Below are positions 6,526 to 12,430 of a stretch of DNA of 12,430 bases, piece by piece. The stretch spans positions 1 to 12,430 of the forward strand of contig NZ_LWHB01000091.1 in NCBI RefSeq assembly GCF_001889065.1, given 5' to 3'. A program made the translations under genes and the position numbers. Position 1 is the first letter of the stretch. Each line of letters opens with the position of its first letter. Below the pieces are notes generated by a model that was not told where the DNA came from, did no database searches, and saw only the letters and a program-made list of their open reading frames with translations. Source of the stretch: Suttonella ornithocola (lineage in GTDB: Bacteria; Pseudomonadota; Gammaproteobacteria; Cardiobacteriales; Cardiobacteriaceae).

Positions 6526-7254
6526 ATGCACTTAAATATTCGTCTTATCTCAACAGCATTTTTGTTGTTATTGATACCTTTTGCTTTTTATCTAAGTGGT
6601 TGGTATTGGAAAAATGATAGTGAATTCAGTTATACTATATTGATAATACTCTATTTTATAACAGAAACAGGGAGCATTCCTACTGCTGTAATTATTAGTT
6701 TTCTACTAACCTTTTGCTTATGGCGGAAACTTGGCAAACACCATACTTGGTTAATTCTTGCCTTATCAATCATCTCAATGACAACCACTCAAATCACTAA
6801 AAGCCTCTTAAAGAATCATTTTGCAGAACCTCGTCCTTATATTGCGGCTATGCATCAATATGATAAAACTGCTATCAAAAAATTTTATATGAGCAATAAA
6901 ACTCAACAACAGCAAGAAGTTGCTACCTACTATCTTCATTTTGACCATAAAATTCCACACTTATTAACTCAGCATCGAATTAAAGAGGTGGCGTATCGTT
7001 TTCCCTCTGGACATACTATTTTTGTTGCGAGTTGGGCATTTTTATTTATCGCACTTTTACCGCGTAAAAAAATTAGCTATTTTGTGATTATATGGGCAGC
7101 CTTAGTTATGGCTAGCCGAGTACTTTTAGGGATGCATACACCATCAGATTTAGCAGCATCCGTGCTTTTAGCATTACTTATTAACTGGCTTCTACTTTGG
7201 GGATTTTTTTCTATTATTCAGTCAAAAAATAACTTCAACTTACACTATCAATGA
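6526..7254 (+). CDS. pgpB: PAP2-superfamily membrane phosphatase, PgpB-like
   Basis: This is an inner-membrane lipid phosphatase. PgpB enzymes dephosphorylate phosphatidylglycerophosphate and undecaprenyl pyrophosphate, feeding phospholipid and cell-wall carrier recycling. Its 242 residues carry the three acid-phosphatase motifs: K-x6-RP (Lys96 to Arg103-Pro104 in KNHFAEPRP), PSGH (160-163) and SR-x5-H-x3-D (Ser197, Arg198, His204, Asp208 in SRVLLGMHTPSD). Hydrophobic segments lie at about 8-25, 36-66, 74-90, 165-178, 184-200 and 208-232. The polar loop between the first two motifs is long, as in PgpB. GAAGGA 9 nt upstream supports the ATG. The bamE promoter overlaps its stop region. The substrate is inferred from the family; another PAP2 specificity cannot be excluded. 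Confidence 0.87.
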   Translation: MHLNIRLISTAFLLLLIPFAFYLSGWYWKNDSEFSYTILIILYFITETGSIPTAVIISFLLTFCLWRKLGKHHTWLILALSIISMTTTQITKSLLKNHFAEPRPYIAAMHQYDKTAIKKFYMSNKTQQQQEVATYYLHFDHKIPHLLTQHRIKEVAYRFPSGHTIFVASWAFLFIALLPRKKISYFVIIWAALVMASRVLLGMHTPSDLAASVLLALLINWLLLWGFFSIIQSKNNFNLHYQ

Positions 7255-7256
7255 TA

Positions 7257-7284
7257 ATGACATTCATCAAGAAGCAGCTATAAT
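7257..7284 (+). promoter_or_regulatory. bamE: Strong sigma-70-type promoter for bamE-serS
   Basis: ATGACA (7257-7262; five of six consensus bases) and TATAAT (7279-7284; perfect) are separated by 16 nt. The predicted start near 7291 gives a leader of about 27 nt to the ATG at 7318. This is the best promoter match in the window and begins 3 nt after the pgpB stop codon. It should drive bamE and the tightly linked serS. Confidence 0.75.
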
Positions 7285-7317
7285 AATCCATTATTTTCAT
7301 CGATGAGAAAGCTATTT

Positions 7318-7659
7318 ATGAAACGGTTGACTACTATTTTTTCTAGTCTTTTCCTAGCATTTATATTAAGTGCTTGTAGCTATTCCCCCTTTCTTTATAA
7401 AACGGATATCCAGCAAGGAAATATCTACACTTCTGAACAAGCCGCACAAATTCAACTCGGTATGAATCGAGAATTGGTGCATCAAATTTTAGGTACACCG
7501 GCAGTAAACGATCCTTTTCATGCAAATATAGATAACTATATTTTTACTTTCAAAAGCGGATCAACCAATCGACTTTATCGTCGTAGCCTTACTATTCAAT
7601 ATACCAATGGAGTAGTAACCAGTGTCCGAGAAAATCCCCTAATAATTGAAAATAAATAA
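7318..7659 (+). CDS. bamE: Outer-membrane assembly lipoprotein BamE (SmpA/OmlA)
   Basis: BamE is a small lipoprotein of the Bam complex, which inserts beta-barrel proteins into the outer membrane. The 113-residue product begins with a lipoprotein signal (MKRLTTIFSSLF...) ending in the lipobox LSAC, with the lipidated Cys at residue 20. Ser follows the Cys, so there is no Asp retention signal and outer-membrane sorting is expected. The SmpA/OmlA domain shows QLGMNRELVHQILGTPAVND followed by PFHANIDNYIFTF, a close family match. An ATG 15 nt upstream (7303) is in frame, but it has no ribosome-binding site and lies only about 12 nt from the predicted transcription start. The start at 7318 has a GAGAAAG-like sequence upstream and gives a typical signal peptide. 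serS follows after 2 nt. Confidence 0.92.
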   Translation: MKRLTTIFSSLFLAFILSACSYSPFLYKTDIQQGNIYTSEQAAQIQLGMNRELVHQILGTPAVNDPFHANIDNYIFTFKSGSTNRLYRRSLTIQYTNGVVTSVRENPLIIENK

Positions 7660-7661
7660 TT

Positions 7662-8936
7662 ATGTTAGACAGTAAACTTTTACGCAGTGACATCGCCGCT
7701 GTTGCTGCTGCCTTAAAGACTCGCGGCTATGACTTCCCTATTGAGCAATACGAAGCGCTAGAACGCTCAAGAAAAGAAGGACAAGTTAAAAGTGAACAAC
7801 TTCAAAGCGAACGTAAGAAACTCTCTCAAGCTATTGGCAAAGCAAAAGCCAAAGGAGAATCTACTGATGAGTTGATGAAGCAAGTTGCCGCTTTAGACGA
7901 TGAACAAGCAACTGCAGATAAAATTTTTAACGAATCGCAAAATGCTTTAGATGCACTTCTCTCAAGCGTTCCTAACCTTCCTGCTCAAGATACCCCAATT
8001 GGCGAAAGCGAAGAAGAAAATGTAGAAATTCGTCGTTGGGGTGAACCTCGCGTTTTTGACTTCACGCCTAAAGAGCATGCCGACTTAGAAAATATTGGAC
8101 TAGACTTTGAAAGTGGTACTAAATTAGCTGGTGCAAGATTTACTGTACTACGTGGTGCCTTAGCTCGCTTACACCGCGCACTTGCGCAATTTATGATTGA
8201 TACCCATACTGCAGAACATGATTATCAAGAAACCTATCTTCCTTATTTAGCAAATGCACAAACCCTATATGGCACAGGGCAGCTGCCAAAATTCGAAGAA
8301 GATCTATTTAAAACGCAATTAGGTGAACGCGATTTTTACTTAATCCCAACCGCTGAAGTACAGCTAACTAATTTAGTAGCCGATACCATTCTTAACGAAG
8401 CGGATTTACCACTTCAATTGGTTTCTCATACCCCTTGCTTTCGTTCAGAAGCTGGAAGCGCTGGGCGTGATGTAAGGGGAATGATTCGCCAACATCAATT
8501 TGATAAAGTTGAAATGGTACACATTACAACGCCTGAAGATTCAGCGACTGCGCTAGAAAGACTAACCAATCATGCCGAAGCCATTTTACAAAAACTTAAT
8601 CTTCCTTACCGTGTAATGGCGCTTTGCACTGGAGATATGGGATTTAGCGCACAAAAAACCTATGACCTAGAAGTTTGGCTACCCGGTCAAGGAAAATATC
8701 GTGAAATTTCCTCTTGTAGTAATTGTGGTGACTTCCAAGCCAGAAGAATGGGCGCGAGATATCGTGTAGAAGGGCAAAAAAAACCTCAATTAGTTCATAC
8801 TTTAAATGGTTCAGGTTTAGCAGTTGGCCGTACCTTAGTGGCTGTACTAGAAAATTATCAACAAACAGATGGCAGCATTGTTATACCAGAAGTATTACAT
8901 CCTTATATGGGTGGAATCACTACTATTCAAGTATAG
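7662..8936 (+). CDS. serS: Seryl-tRNA synthetase
   Basis: This class II synthetase charges tRNA-Ser (and tRNA-Sec where present) with serine in the cytoplasm. Its 424 residues are normal. The N-terminal part, to about residue 105, is the charged helical hairpin arm that grips the tRNA long arm (rich in K, E and Q at about 30-100). The catalytic core has PTAE (229-232), motif 2 FRSEAGSAGRDVRGMIRQ (260-277), the serine-site stretch LEVWLPGQGKYREISSCSNC (336-355) and motif 3 NGSGLAVGRTL (382-392). The ATG is 2 nt after the bamE stop and has no good Shine-Dalgarno, so translation is probably coupled to bamE. An A8 run at 8776-8783 codes for Gln-Lys-Lys and does not break the frame. Confidence 0.98.
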   Translation: MLDSKLLRSDIAAVAAALKTRGYDFPIEQYEALERSRKEGQVKSEQLQSERKKLSQAIGKAKAKGESTDELMKQVAALDDEQATADKIFNESQNALDALLSSVPNLPAQDTPIGESEEENVEIRRWGEPRVFDFTPKEHADLENIGLDFESGTKLAGARFTVLRGALARLHRALAQFMIDTHTAEHDYQETYLPYLANAQTLYGTGQLPKFEEDLFKTQLGERDFYLIPTAEVQLTNLVADTILNEADLPLQLVSHTPCFRSEAGSAGRDVRGMIRQHQFDKVEMVHITTPEDSATALERLTNHAEAILQKLNLPYRVMALCTGDMGFSAQKTYDLEVWLPGQGKYREISSCSNCGDFQARRMGARYRVEGQKKPQLVHTLNGSGLAVGRTLVAVLENYQQTDGSIVIPEVLHPYMGGITTIQV

Positions 8937-8944
8937 ATACTAAT

Positions 8945-9313
8945 ATGTTTAAAAAGCTCAAACAATGGTTAACTTCTTTTTCGCCTAAACCAATCATTGC
9001 GCACGTTCCTATTGCAGGTTTGCAATATTATCGCGCGGCTGAACTCTCAACACTTATGCATCAAGGTGATGAACTCAGCTTTGAGCATAAACCTAACAAC
9101 CCTCATGACCCTGATGCTATTATGGTTTTTTGGCTACGTAATAAAATCGGTTATATTCCTAGTAGCCATGCCAAATGTCTAAAAAATCTTCTTCAAGAAC
9201 ATCAGTCCTTATATGGAAAAATTATCGAATTAGATACAAATACCGGCGAAAGTCGGTGGGTAAAAATCAATATTTATCCACACCCAAATACTCTTGAAAT
9301 AAAACAGACATAA
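8945..9313 (+). CDS. Small HIRAN-domain protein
   Basis: This 122-residue protein is almost entirely a HIRAN domain. The core is IAGLQYYRAAEL, then GDELSFEHKPNNPHDPDAIM and NKIGYIPSSHAKCL (about residues 23-80). These correspond to the family's entry strand, the conserved NPYD/NPHD-like turn and the GYIP strand. HIRAN domains occur in the HIP116/HLTF and Rad5 proteins, where in HLTF the domain binds DNA 3' ends. They also occur as short stand-alone bacterial proteins of unknown role. A short basic, hydrophobic lead (MFKKLKQWLTSF) precedes it; this is not a clear signal peptide. It starts 8 nt after serS with no evident ribosome-binding site, so co-transcription with serS is likely. Nucleic-acid binding is inferred from the family only. 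Confidence 0.83.
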   Translation: MFKKLKQWLTSFSPKPIIAHVPIAGLQYYRAAELSTLMHQGDELSFEHKPNNPHDPDAIMVFWLRNKIGYIPSSHAKCLKNLLQEHQSLYGKIIELDTNTGESRWVKINIYPHPNTLEIKQT

Positions 9314-9352
9314 AAGCTCGCTAATATTTATCTAATTGTAACTTACGGAATA

Positions 9353-10039
9353 ATGATGGAAAGACATACTAGCTCACGCTTCGACGAAGAACTACATAAT
9401 CTTCATAACATGACTATGGAAATGGCAAAACTCTGTGAAAGTCAGCTTCACATCATTCGTCGATTTCTTAAAGATGAAATACCATTAAATGTATTGCAAG
9501 AAATAGAAACACTTGACGATAAAATTGACCGCTATCATGTAGATATTAACTTAGAAGCCACTCGGCTCATTGCCAAACGTGCGCCAGTTGCGATTGACTT
9601 AAGATATATCAGTGCGACATTCCGTATCGTAACAGACCTGGAACGAATTGGAGATGAGTGTTGTAAAATTGGACGTTTTCTACGAAAAGAACAGGTCAAT
9701 CCACAAATTCGAGTTTGGCGAGAAATTGGTGCGGTAACACGTTTAGCCAAAAACTTACTTACTCGAACTATTGATATGCTGGCTCGCTCTGATGCTGAAG
9801 CTGCTTATTTACTCATTAATGACGATGCTGAACTAGATGAAACCTATCATAGCACAGCTCGCCTAATTGCTAGTTATATGATTGAAGATGCTTCTATTAT
9901 CACGCAAAGTATTGATGTTCTTATGGCAGCTAAAGCACTAGAGCGTATTGGAGACCACTGTATCAATATTGCCGAAGCAATTATTTTTGCTCAAGAAGGG
10001 AAAGACATTCGCCACCAATCAAATCGTGACAAAGCTTAA
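9353..10039 (+). CDS. phoU: PhoU-family phosphate regulator
   Basis: PhoU is a cytoplasmic helical protein that connects the PstSCAB phosphate transporter with the PhoR/PhoB kinase pair and limits phosphate uptake. The 228 residues contain two PhoU repeats, each ending in a metal-binding-type helix. The first is DLRYISATFRIVTDLERIGD (82-101) and the second is SIDVLMAAKALERIGDHCIN (186-205). Conserved acidic residues also precede each repeat (LDDKID, DDAELDE). Two ATGs are adjacent (9353 and 9356). GGA at 9347-9349 is spaced better for the second, so the true protein may lack the first Met. No pst or pho genes are in the window, so this copy is unlinked from its usual partners here. A lone PhoU paralogue with another role is possible. 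Confidence 0.92.
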   Translation: MMERHTSSRFDEELHNLHNMTMEMAKLCESQLHIIRRFLKDEIPLNVLQEIETLDDKIDRYHVDINLEATRLIAKRAPVAIDLRYISATFRIVTDLERIGDECCKIGRFLRKEQVNPQIRVWREIGAVTRLAKNLLTRTIDMLARSDAEAAYLLINDDAELDETYHSTARLIASYMIEDASIITQSIDVLMAAKALERIGDHCINIAEAIIFAQEGKDIRHQSNRDKA

Positions 10040-10106
10040 TAAAAGCTTTACAATCTTTAATCTGAAGCAATCCACAGCTTTAAACTAATTATTGATTGAA
10101 ACCACC

Positions 10107-10727
10107 ATGTTAAAACCTATCTTATTCATACTGAGCTTTGTTGCTTTAAATTCCACAGCTACGCCATTAAGCGCGTTACAATTTAAAAGCAATCGCCAAC
10201 AATCTTCTGTAAATAAACAAAAAGTGGAAAACACTTCCAAATCAAAACTAACCATACGTCAATCTCTGATTGCTACTGGTAAAAACCTTATTGGCACTCC
10301 TTATCGTTGGGGGGGAACGACACCTAAAGGATTTGATTGCTCAGGTTTTGTTCACTATCTTTATCAGCAAAAAGGCTATCAACTGCCTCGTAGTAGTCAA
10401 GAACAGTTTAAAGCGCTGACACCGATTGAAAATCCACAACCCGGCGATCTCGTTTTTTTCCGTCGTGGAGGTAAAATTACACACGTTGGACTTTATATTG
10501 GGGACGGTAAAATGCTTCACTCACCACAAACTGGTGAACATGTGCGTATTGAAAGCATACAAAAACCAAATTGGCAAAAACGTTATGCTGGGGCGCGTAG
10601 AGTTTTACCACTAAATACCTCTTATACAACCAAGCAATATGCTAAAAATACCATTCGCTCATCTACTACTGAAACTTCGAAAAAGACATTACCTAAGAAT
10701 GAGAATGGAAAATTTACGGTGAAATAA
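10107..10727 (+). CDS. Secreted NlpC/P60 peptidoglycan endopeptidase
   Basis: This is a periplasmic or surface cysteine peptidase likely to cut peptide stems or cross-links in peptidoglycan. The 206-residue product has a signal peptide (MLKPILFILSFVALNSTATP, probable cut near LSA-LQ at 23), a basic and polar linker (about 25-50) and an NlpC/P60 domain (about 52-167). The catalytic residues are Cys78 in FDCSGF, His126 in THVGLYIG and His138 in MLHSP. YRWGG and RSSQEQF are also typical. No lipobox is seen, unlike the E. coli MepS (Spr) lipoprotein. The C-terminal 40 residues are Lys/Thr-rich and unstructured. I chose the ATG at 10107; a TTG at 10092 is in frame, but the signal peptide starts cleanly at the ATG. 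A G7 run at 10309-10315 lies in the YRWGG codons. Confidence 0.9.
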   Translation: MLKPILFILSFVALNSTATPLSALQFKSNRQQSSVNKQKVENTSKSKLTIRQSLIATGKNLIGTPYRWGGTTPKGFDCSGFVHYLYQQKGYQLPRSSQEQFKALTPIENPQPGDLVFFRRGGKITHVGLYIGDGKMLHSPQTGEHVRIESIQKPNWQKRYAGARRVLPLNTSYTTKQYAKNTIRSSTTETSKKTLPKNENGKFTVK

Positions 10728-10757
10728 TCCATTAAAAGAAAGCGGAAACAATTTCTT

Positions 10758-10785
10758 TTGGAACAATTTTTCAGTAAAATATTCT
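10758..10785 (+). promoter_or_regulatory. Candidate promoter upstream of the clcA leader hairpin
   Basis: TTGGAA (10758-10763) and TATTCT (10780-10785) have a 16-nt spacer. If used, transcription would start near 10792 and the hairpin at 10805-10843 would lie in the clcA 5' leader. The hexamers are only a moderate match. Confidence 0.35.
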
Positions 10786-10804
10786 AACTTTTTATCATAA
10801 ACTA

Positions 10805-10843
10805 GTAATAAAACACGCAGTTAAGAATTGCGTGTTTTATTAC
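10805..10843. terminator. Perfect 15-bp intrinsic terminator hairpin
   Basis: The arms GTAATAAAACACGCA (10805-10819) and TGCGTGTTTTATTAC (10829-10843) are perfectly complementary around a 9-nt loop. TTTT follows on the plus strand and a T-rich tract lies inside the stem. It is placed to end transcription of the NlpC/P60 gene, about 75 nt after that gene's stop. It ends only 19 nt before the clcA start codon, leaving no room for a separate downstream promoter. Confidence 0.85.
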
Positions 10844-10862
10844 TTTTCTGCTAAATAATCAT

Positions 10863-12268
10863 ATGCACCCAAATACAAGATTACGAGCAAAAATCGCGCA
10901 TAAAACCGCCCAAACTAAACGTCTATCCAAGCATACCTTTGAAACCCTTTTCCTTATTATTGGCGCAGGACTAGTAGCGCTTTGTGCATTACTATTTGCA
11001 AAAACTGCTGATTTTGCATTAGAAATGAATGCAAAATTTGTCCAACACTTTCCATTAGCCGCATGGATTATTCTTCCTTTTGGAATGATGTTCATTAACT
11101 ATCTTACTCGTTCTTATGCCCCTTATACATCTGGTAGTGGCATTCCACAAGTAATTGCCGCTATCCACCTCCCTTATAGTTCACATAAAACTCGATTGGT
11201 TCAATTAAAAGAAACTTTGCTAAAAATACCACTAACTTTTTTAGGAATGCTCTGTGGTGCTTCAATTGGTAGAGAAGGTCCATCAGTACAAGTAGGTGCT
11301 GCCGTTATGGTTTCATGGGGAAAGTGGTGTAAAAAAAGGAACTTAGCATTTAAAGGACTGGAAGAAAATAACCTTCTAGCTATATCGGTGCTGCTGGCGG
11401 ATTGGCAGCAGCTTTTAATGCGCCTCTTGCAGGTGTTATTTTTGCAATCGAAGAACTTGGACGAGGAAAAGCCTTGCGTTGGGAAAGAGGTATCTTAATT
11501 GGCGTGGTTGCTTCAGGATTATTCCTCATATCCATAGAAGGCAATAGTCCTTATTTTCCACTTATTTACCATAGAAGTAATTTTTCTTATCCATTGTTAT
11601 GGATTAGCATTTGTGCCATTGTTTGCGGTATTGCGGGCGGATTATTTGGACGAGCGCTCAGTATTGGAGCGGGCGCTTTTATTCCTAAAAAATGGAGGCA
11701 GCTACCTGCAAACTACCCTTTAATAACAGCAGGAATATGCGGACTCATTTTAGCTGCTCTAGGAACCTACTATCATGGACAAACCTATGGAACGGGTTAT
11801 TACACCGTTGCAGAATCCTTAAGAGGTGATCCGAGTTTACATTTTGGCAGCCTCTCTATTGGCAAATGGCTAAGTACCATTGCCTCCTACTGGGCAGGTA
11901 TTCCCGGTGGTATTTTTACACCTTGTTTAACCATTGGTGCAATCATTGGGCAAAGCATTGCCGAACTGACTCATTTCTCCATTCCTTCTGATATATTAGT
12001 CTTATTATGCACCGCAGCTTTTTTAGCGGCCGCAACACAATCTCCTTTGACTGCAAGCGTTGTCGTTATGGAAATGACTGCAACACAAAACCTTCTATTT
12101 TGGATGCTCGTTTGCACCATTACCGCATCGGTTATTTCTAGACAATTTTGTCCTAAGCCTTTTTATCATTTTTCTGCAACAAAATTCATCAAACGTATTC
12201 AAGAAAAGCAAAAAGCAGAATATGAACAACTTGCCAATGATATGCATAAAAAACTTAACCAAAAATAA
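10863..12268 (+). pseudogene. clcA: ClC-family chloride/proton antiporter, frameshifted
   Basis: ClC proteins are inner-membrane dimers that move chloride; those with both gating and proton glutamates exchange Cl- for H+. The first frame (10863 to about 11384) encodes residues 1-174 with GSGIP (91-95) and GREGPSVQVGA (136-146, gating Glu138). Correct coding then moves to a second frame from about 11387, reading GAAGGLAAAFNAPLAGVIFA and then IEELGRG, with GIPGGIFTPCL at about 11897. The frame ends at 12268. The IEE motif keeps the proton glutamate, so the ancestor was probably an antiporter. Joining the frames gives about 468 residues, a normal length with no CBS domains. The first frame, unshifted, stops at 11496-11498. 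A one-base loss or two-base gain at 11385-11386 explains the break; a sequencing error is also possible. No clear Shine-Dalgarno precedes the ATG. Confidence 0.88.
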
Positions 12269-12283
12269 AATGTTACAAAATTG

Positions 12284-12408
12284 GTAGTGGTTTGAAAAGT
12301 ATGCTGGAATTTTATCAAATAATCCAATGGTAGTTAAATATTTAAATATCAATATATTAAAAGAAATATTTTTTGTAAGAGTATGGTTAGCATACTTTTC
12401 AAACACTA
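12284..12408. mobile_element. About 125-bp MITE-like element with imperfect inverted ends
   Basis: The left arm (12284-12305) begins GTAGTGGTTTGAAAAGTATG and ends in CT. The right arm (12388-12408), read on the other strand, is identical except that one G is missing. The interior of about 80 bases is AT-rich without a coding frame. Outside the arms, AAATTG is seen at the left, and the same word occurs on the opposite strand at the right, extending the symmetry. A related single end lies behind kptA at 6111-6133. This fits a miniature or internally deleted insertion element. Acting as a large hairpin after clcA, it could also influence transcription end. Confidence 0.6.
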
Positions 12409-12430
12409 CTAACAATTTATTTAAAAAATT

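Noticed and set aside
7303..7317. An upstream ATG for bamE adding MRKLF.
   Set aside because: There is no Shine-Dalgarno, and it would leave only about 12 nt of leader after the strong promoter. The ATG at 7318 gives a standard lipoprotein signal.
9535..9750. Minus-strand open frame opposite phoU.
   Set aside because: It is antisense to a conserved PhoU repeat, and its composition is that of a shadow frame.
10040..10106. AAAGCT...AGCTTT inverted words between phoU and the NlpC/P60 gene, considered as a terminator.
   Set aside because: Only 6 bp would pair across a long loop and no T-run follows, so this is consistent with chance.
10859..11095. Minus-strand open frame opposite the start of clcA, with a Cys/Ala/Asn-rich product.
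   Set aside because: It mirrors the clcA coding sequence, has no promoter or ribosome-binding site and shows no recognisable motif.
12095..12415. Minus-strand open frame crossing the clcA end and the inverted-repeat element.
   Set aside because: It spans two unrelated features, and its Phe/Leu-rich product is typical of antisense membrane-protein DNA. No ribosome-binding site is evident.
1..12430. tRNA, rRNA, CRISPR arrays, toxin-antitoxin pairs or phage genes.
   Set aside because: I found no cloverleaf-like sequence, regularly spaced direct repeats or recognisable defence or phage proteins by eye. A dedicated scan could still find a small RNA.

Overview
The window is AT-rich bacterial chromosome, most likely from a gammaproteobacterium. 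That placement rests on a BamE lipoprotein, a PgpB-type phosphatase, RecJ, a standard bacterial SerRS and an ACT-domain homoserine dehydrogenase. The low GC, the size of the proteins and the IS630-type element would fit something near Cardiobacteriales (Suttonella/Dichelobacter type) or a similar AT-rich group, but I infer this only from general resemblance. Almost everything here is recognisable housekeeping DNA. I do not see a convincing undescribed multi-gene system. The odd material is the mobile-element damage, a lone kptA, a dispersed repeat and a frameshifted chloride channel gene.

Left edge (1-963): the 3' end of an IS630-family transposase runs rightward and carries an in-frame stop. 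The element ends at a TATA junction inside a leftward GntP-family permease gene, leaving only that gene's first 147 codons. A 13-bp perfect hairpin (809-847) lies between this gene and thrC and probably terminates thrC transcription.

Threonine/recombination operon (964-5395, minus strand): hom, recJ and thrC are packed with a 1-nt TGATG overlap (hom/recJ) and an 8-nt gap (recJ/thrC), read from a promoter just upstream of hom. Hom and ThrC catalyse two steps from aspartate semialdehyde to threonine. RecJ is a DNA repair exonuclease translated between them. Homoserine kinase is not in the window.

Divergent kptA and the gap behind it (5489-6525): kptA encodes a Tpt1/KptA RNA 2'-phosphotransferase with its four catalytic residues in place. 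Behind it lies a gene-poor stretch of about 420 bases holding one end of a dispersed repeat, a short protein-like relic and a strong hairpin.

Rightward block (6526-10727): pgpB (lipid phosphatase), bamE (outer-membrane assembly lipoprotein, with its own good promoter), serS, a small HIRAN-domain protein, phoU and a secreted NlpC/P60 peptidase. bamE, serS and the HIRAN gene are separated by only 2 and 8 nt. Three of these proteins serve the envelope (PgpB, BamE, NlpC/P60).

Right edge (10728-12430): a perfect 15-bp terminator hairpin, then a ClC chloride/proton antiporter gene split by a frameshift at about 11385. After it comes an approximately 125-bp element with inverted ends matching the repeat behind kptA.
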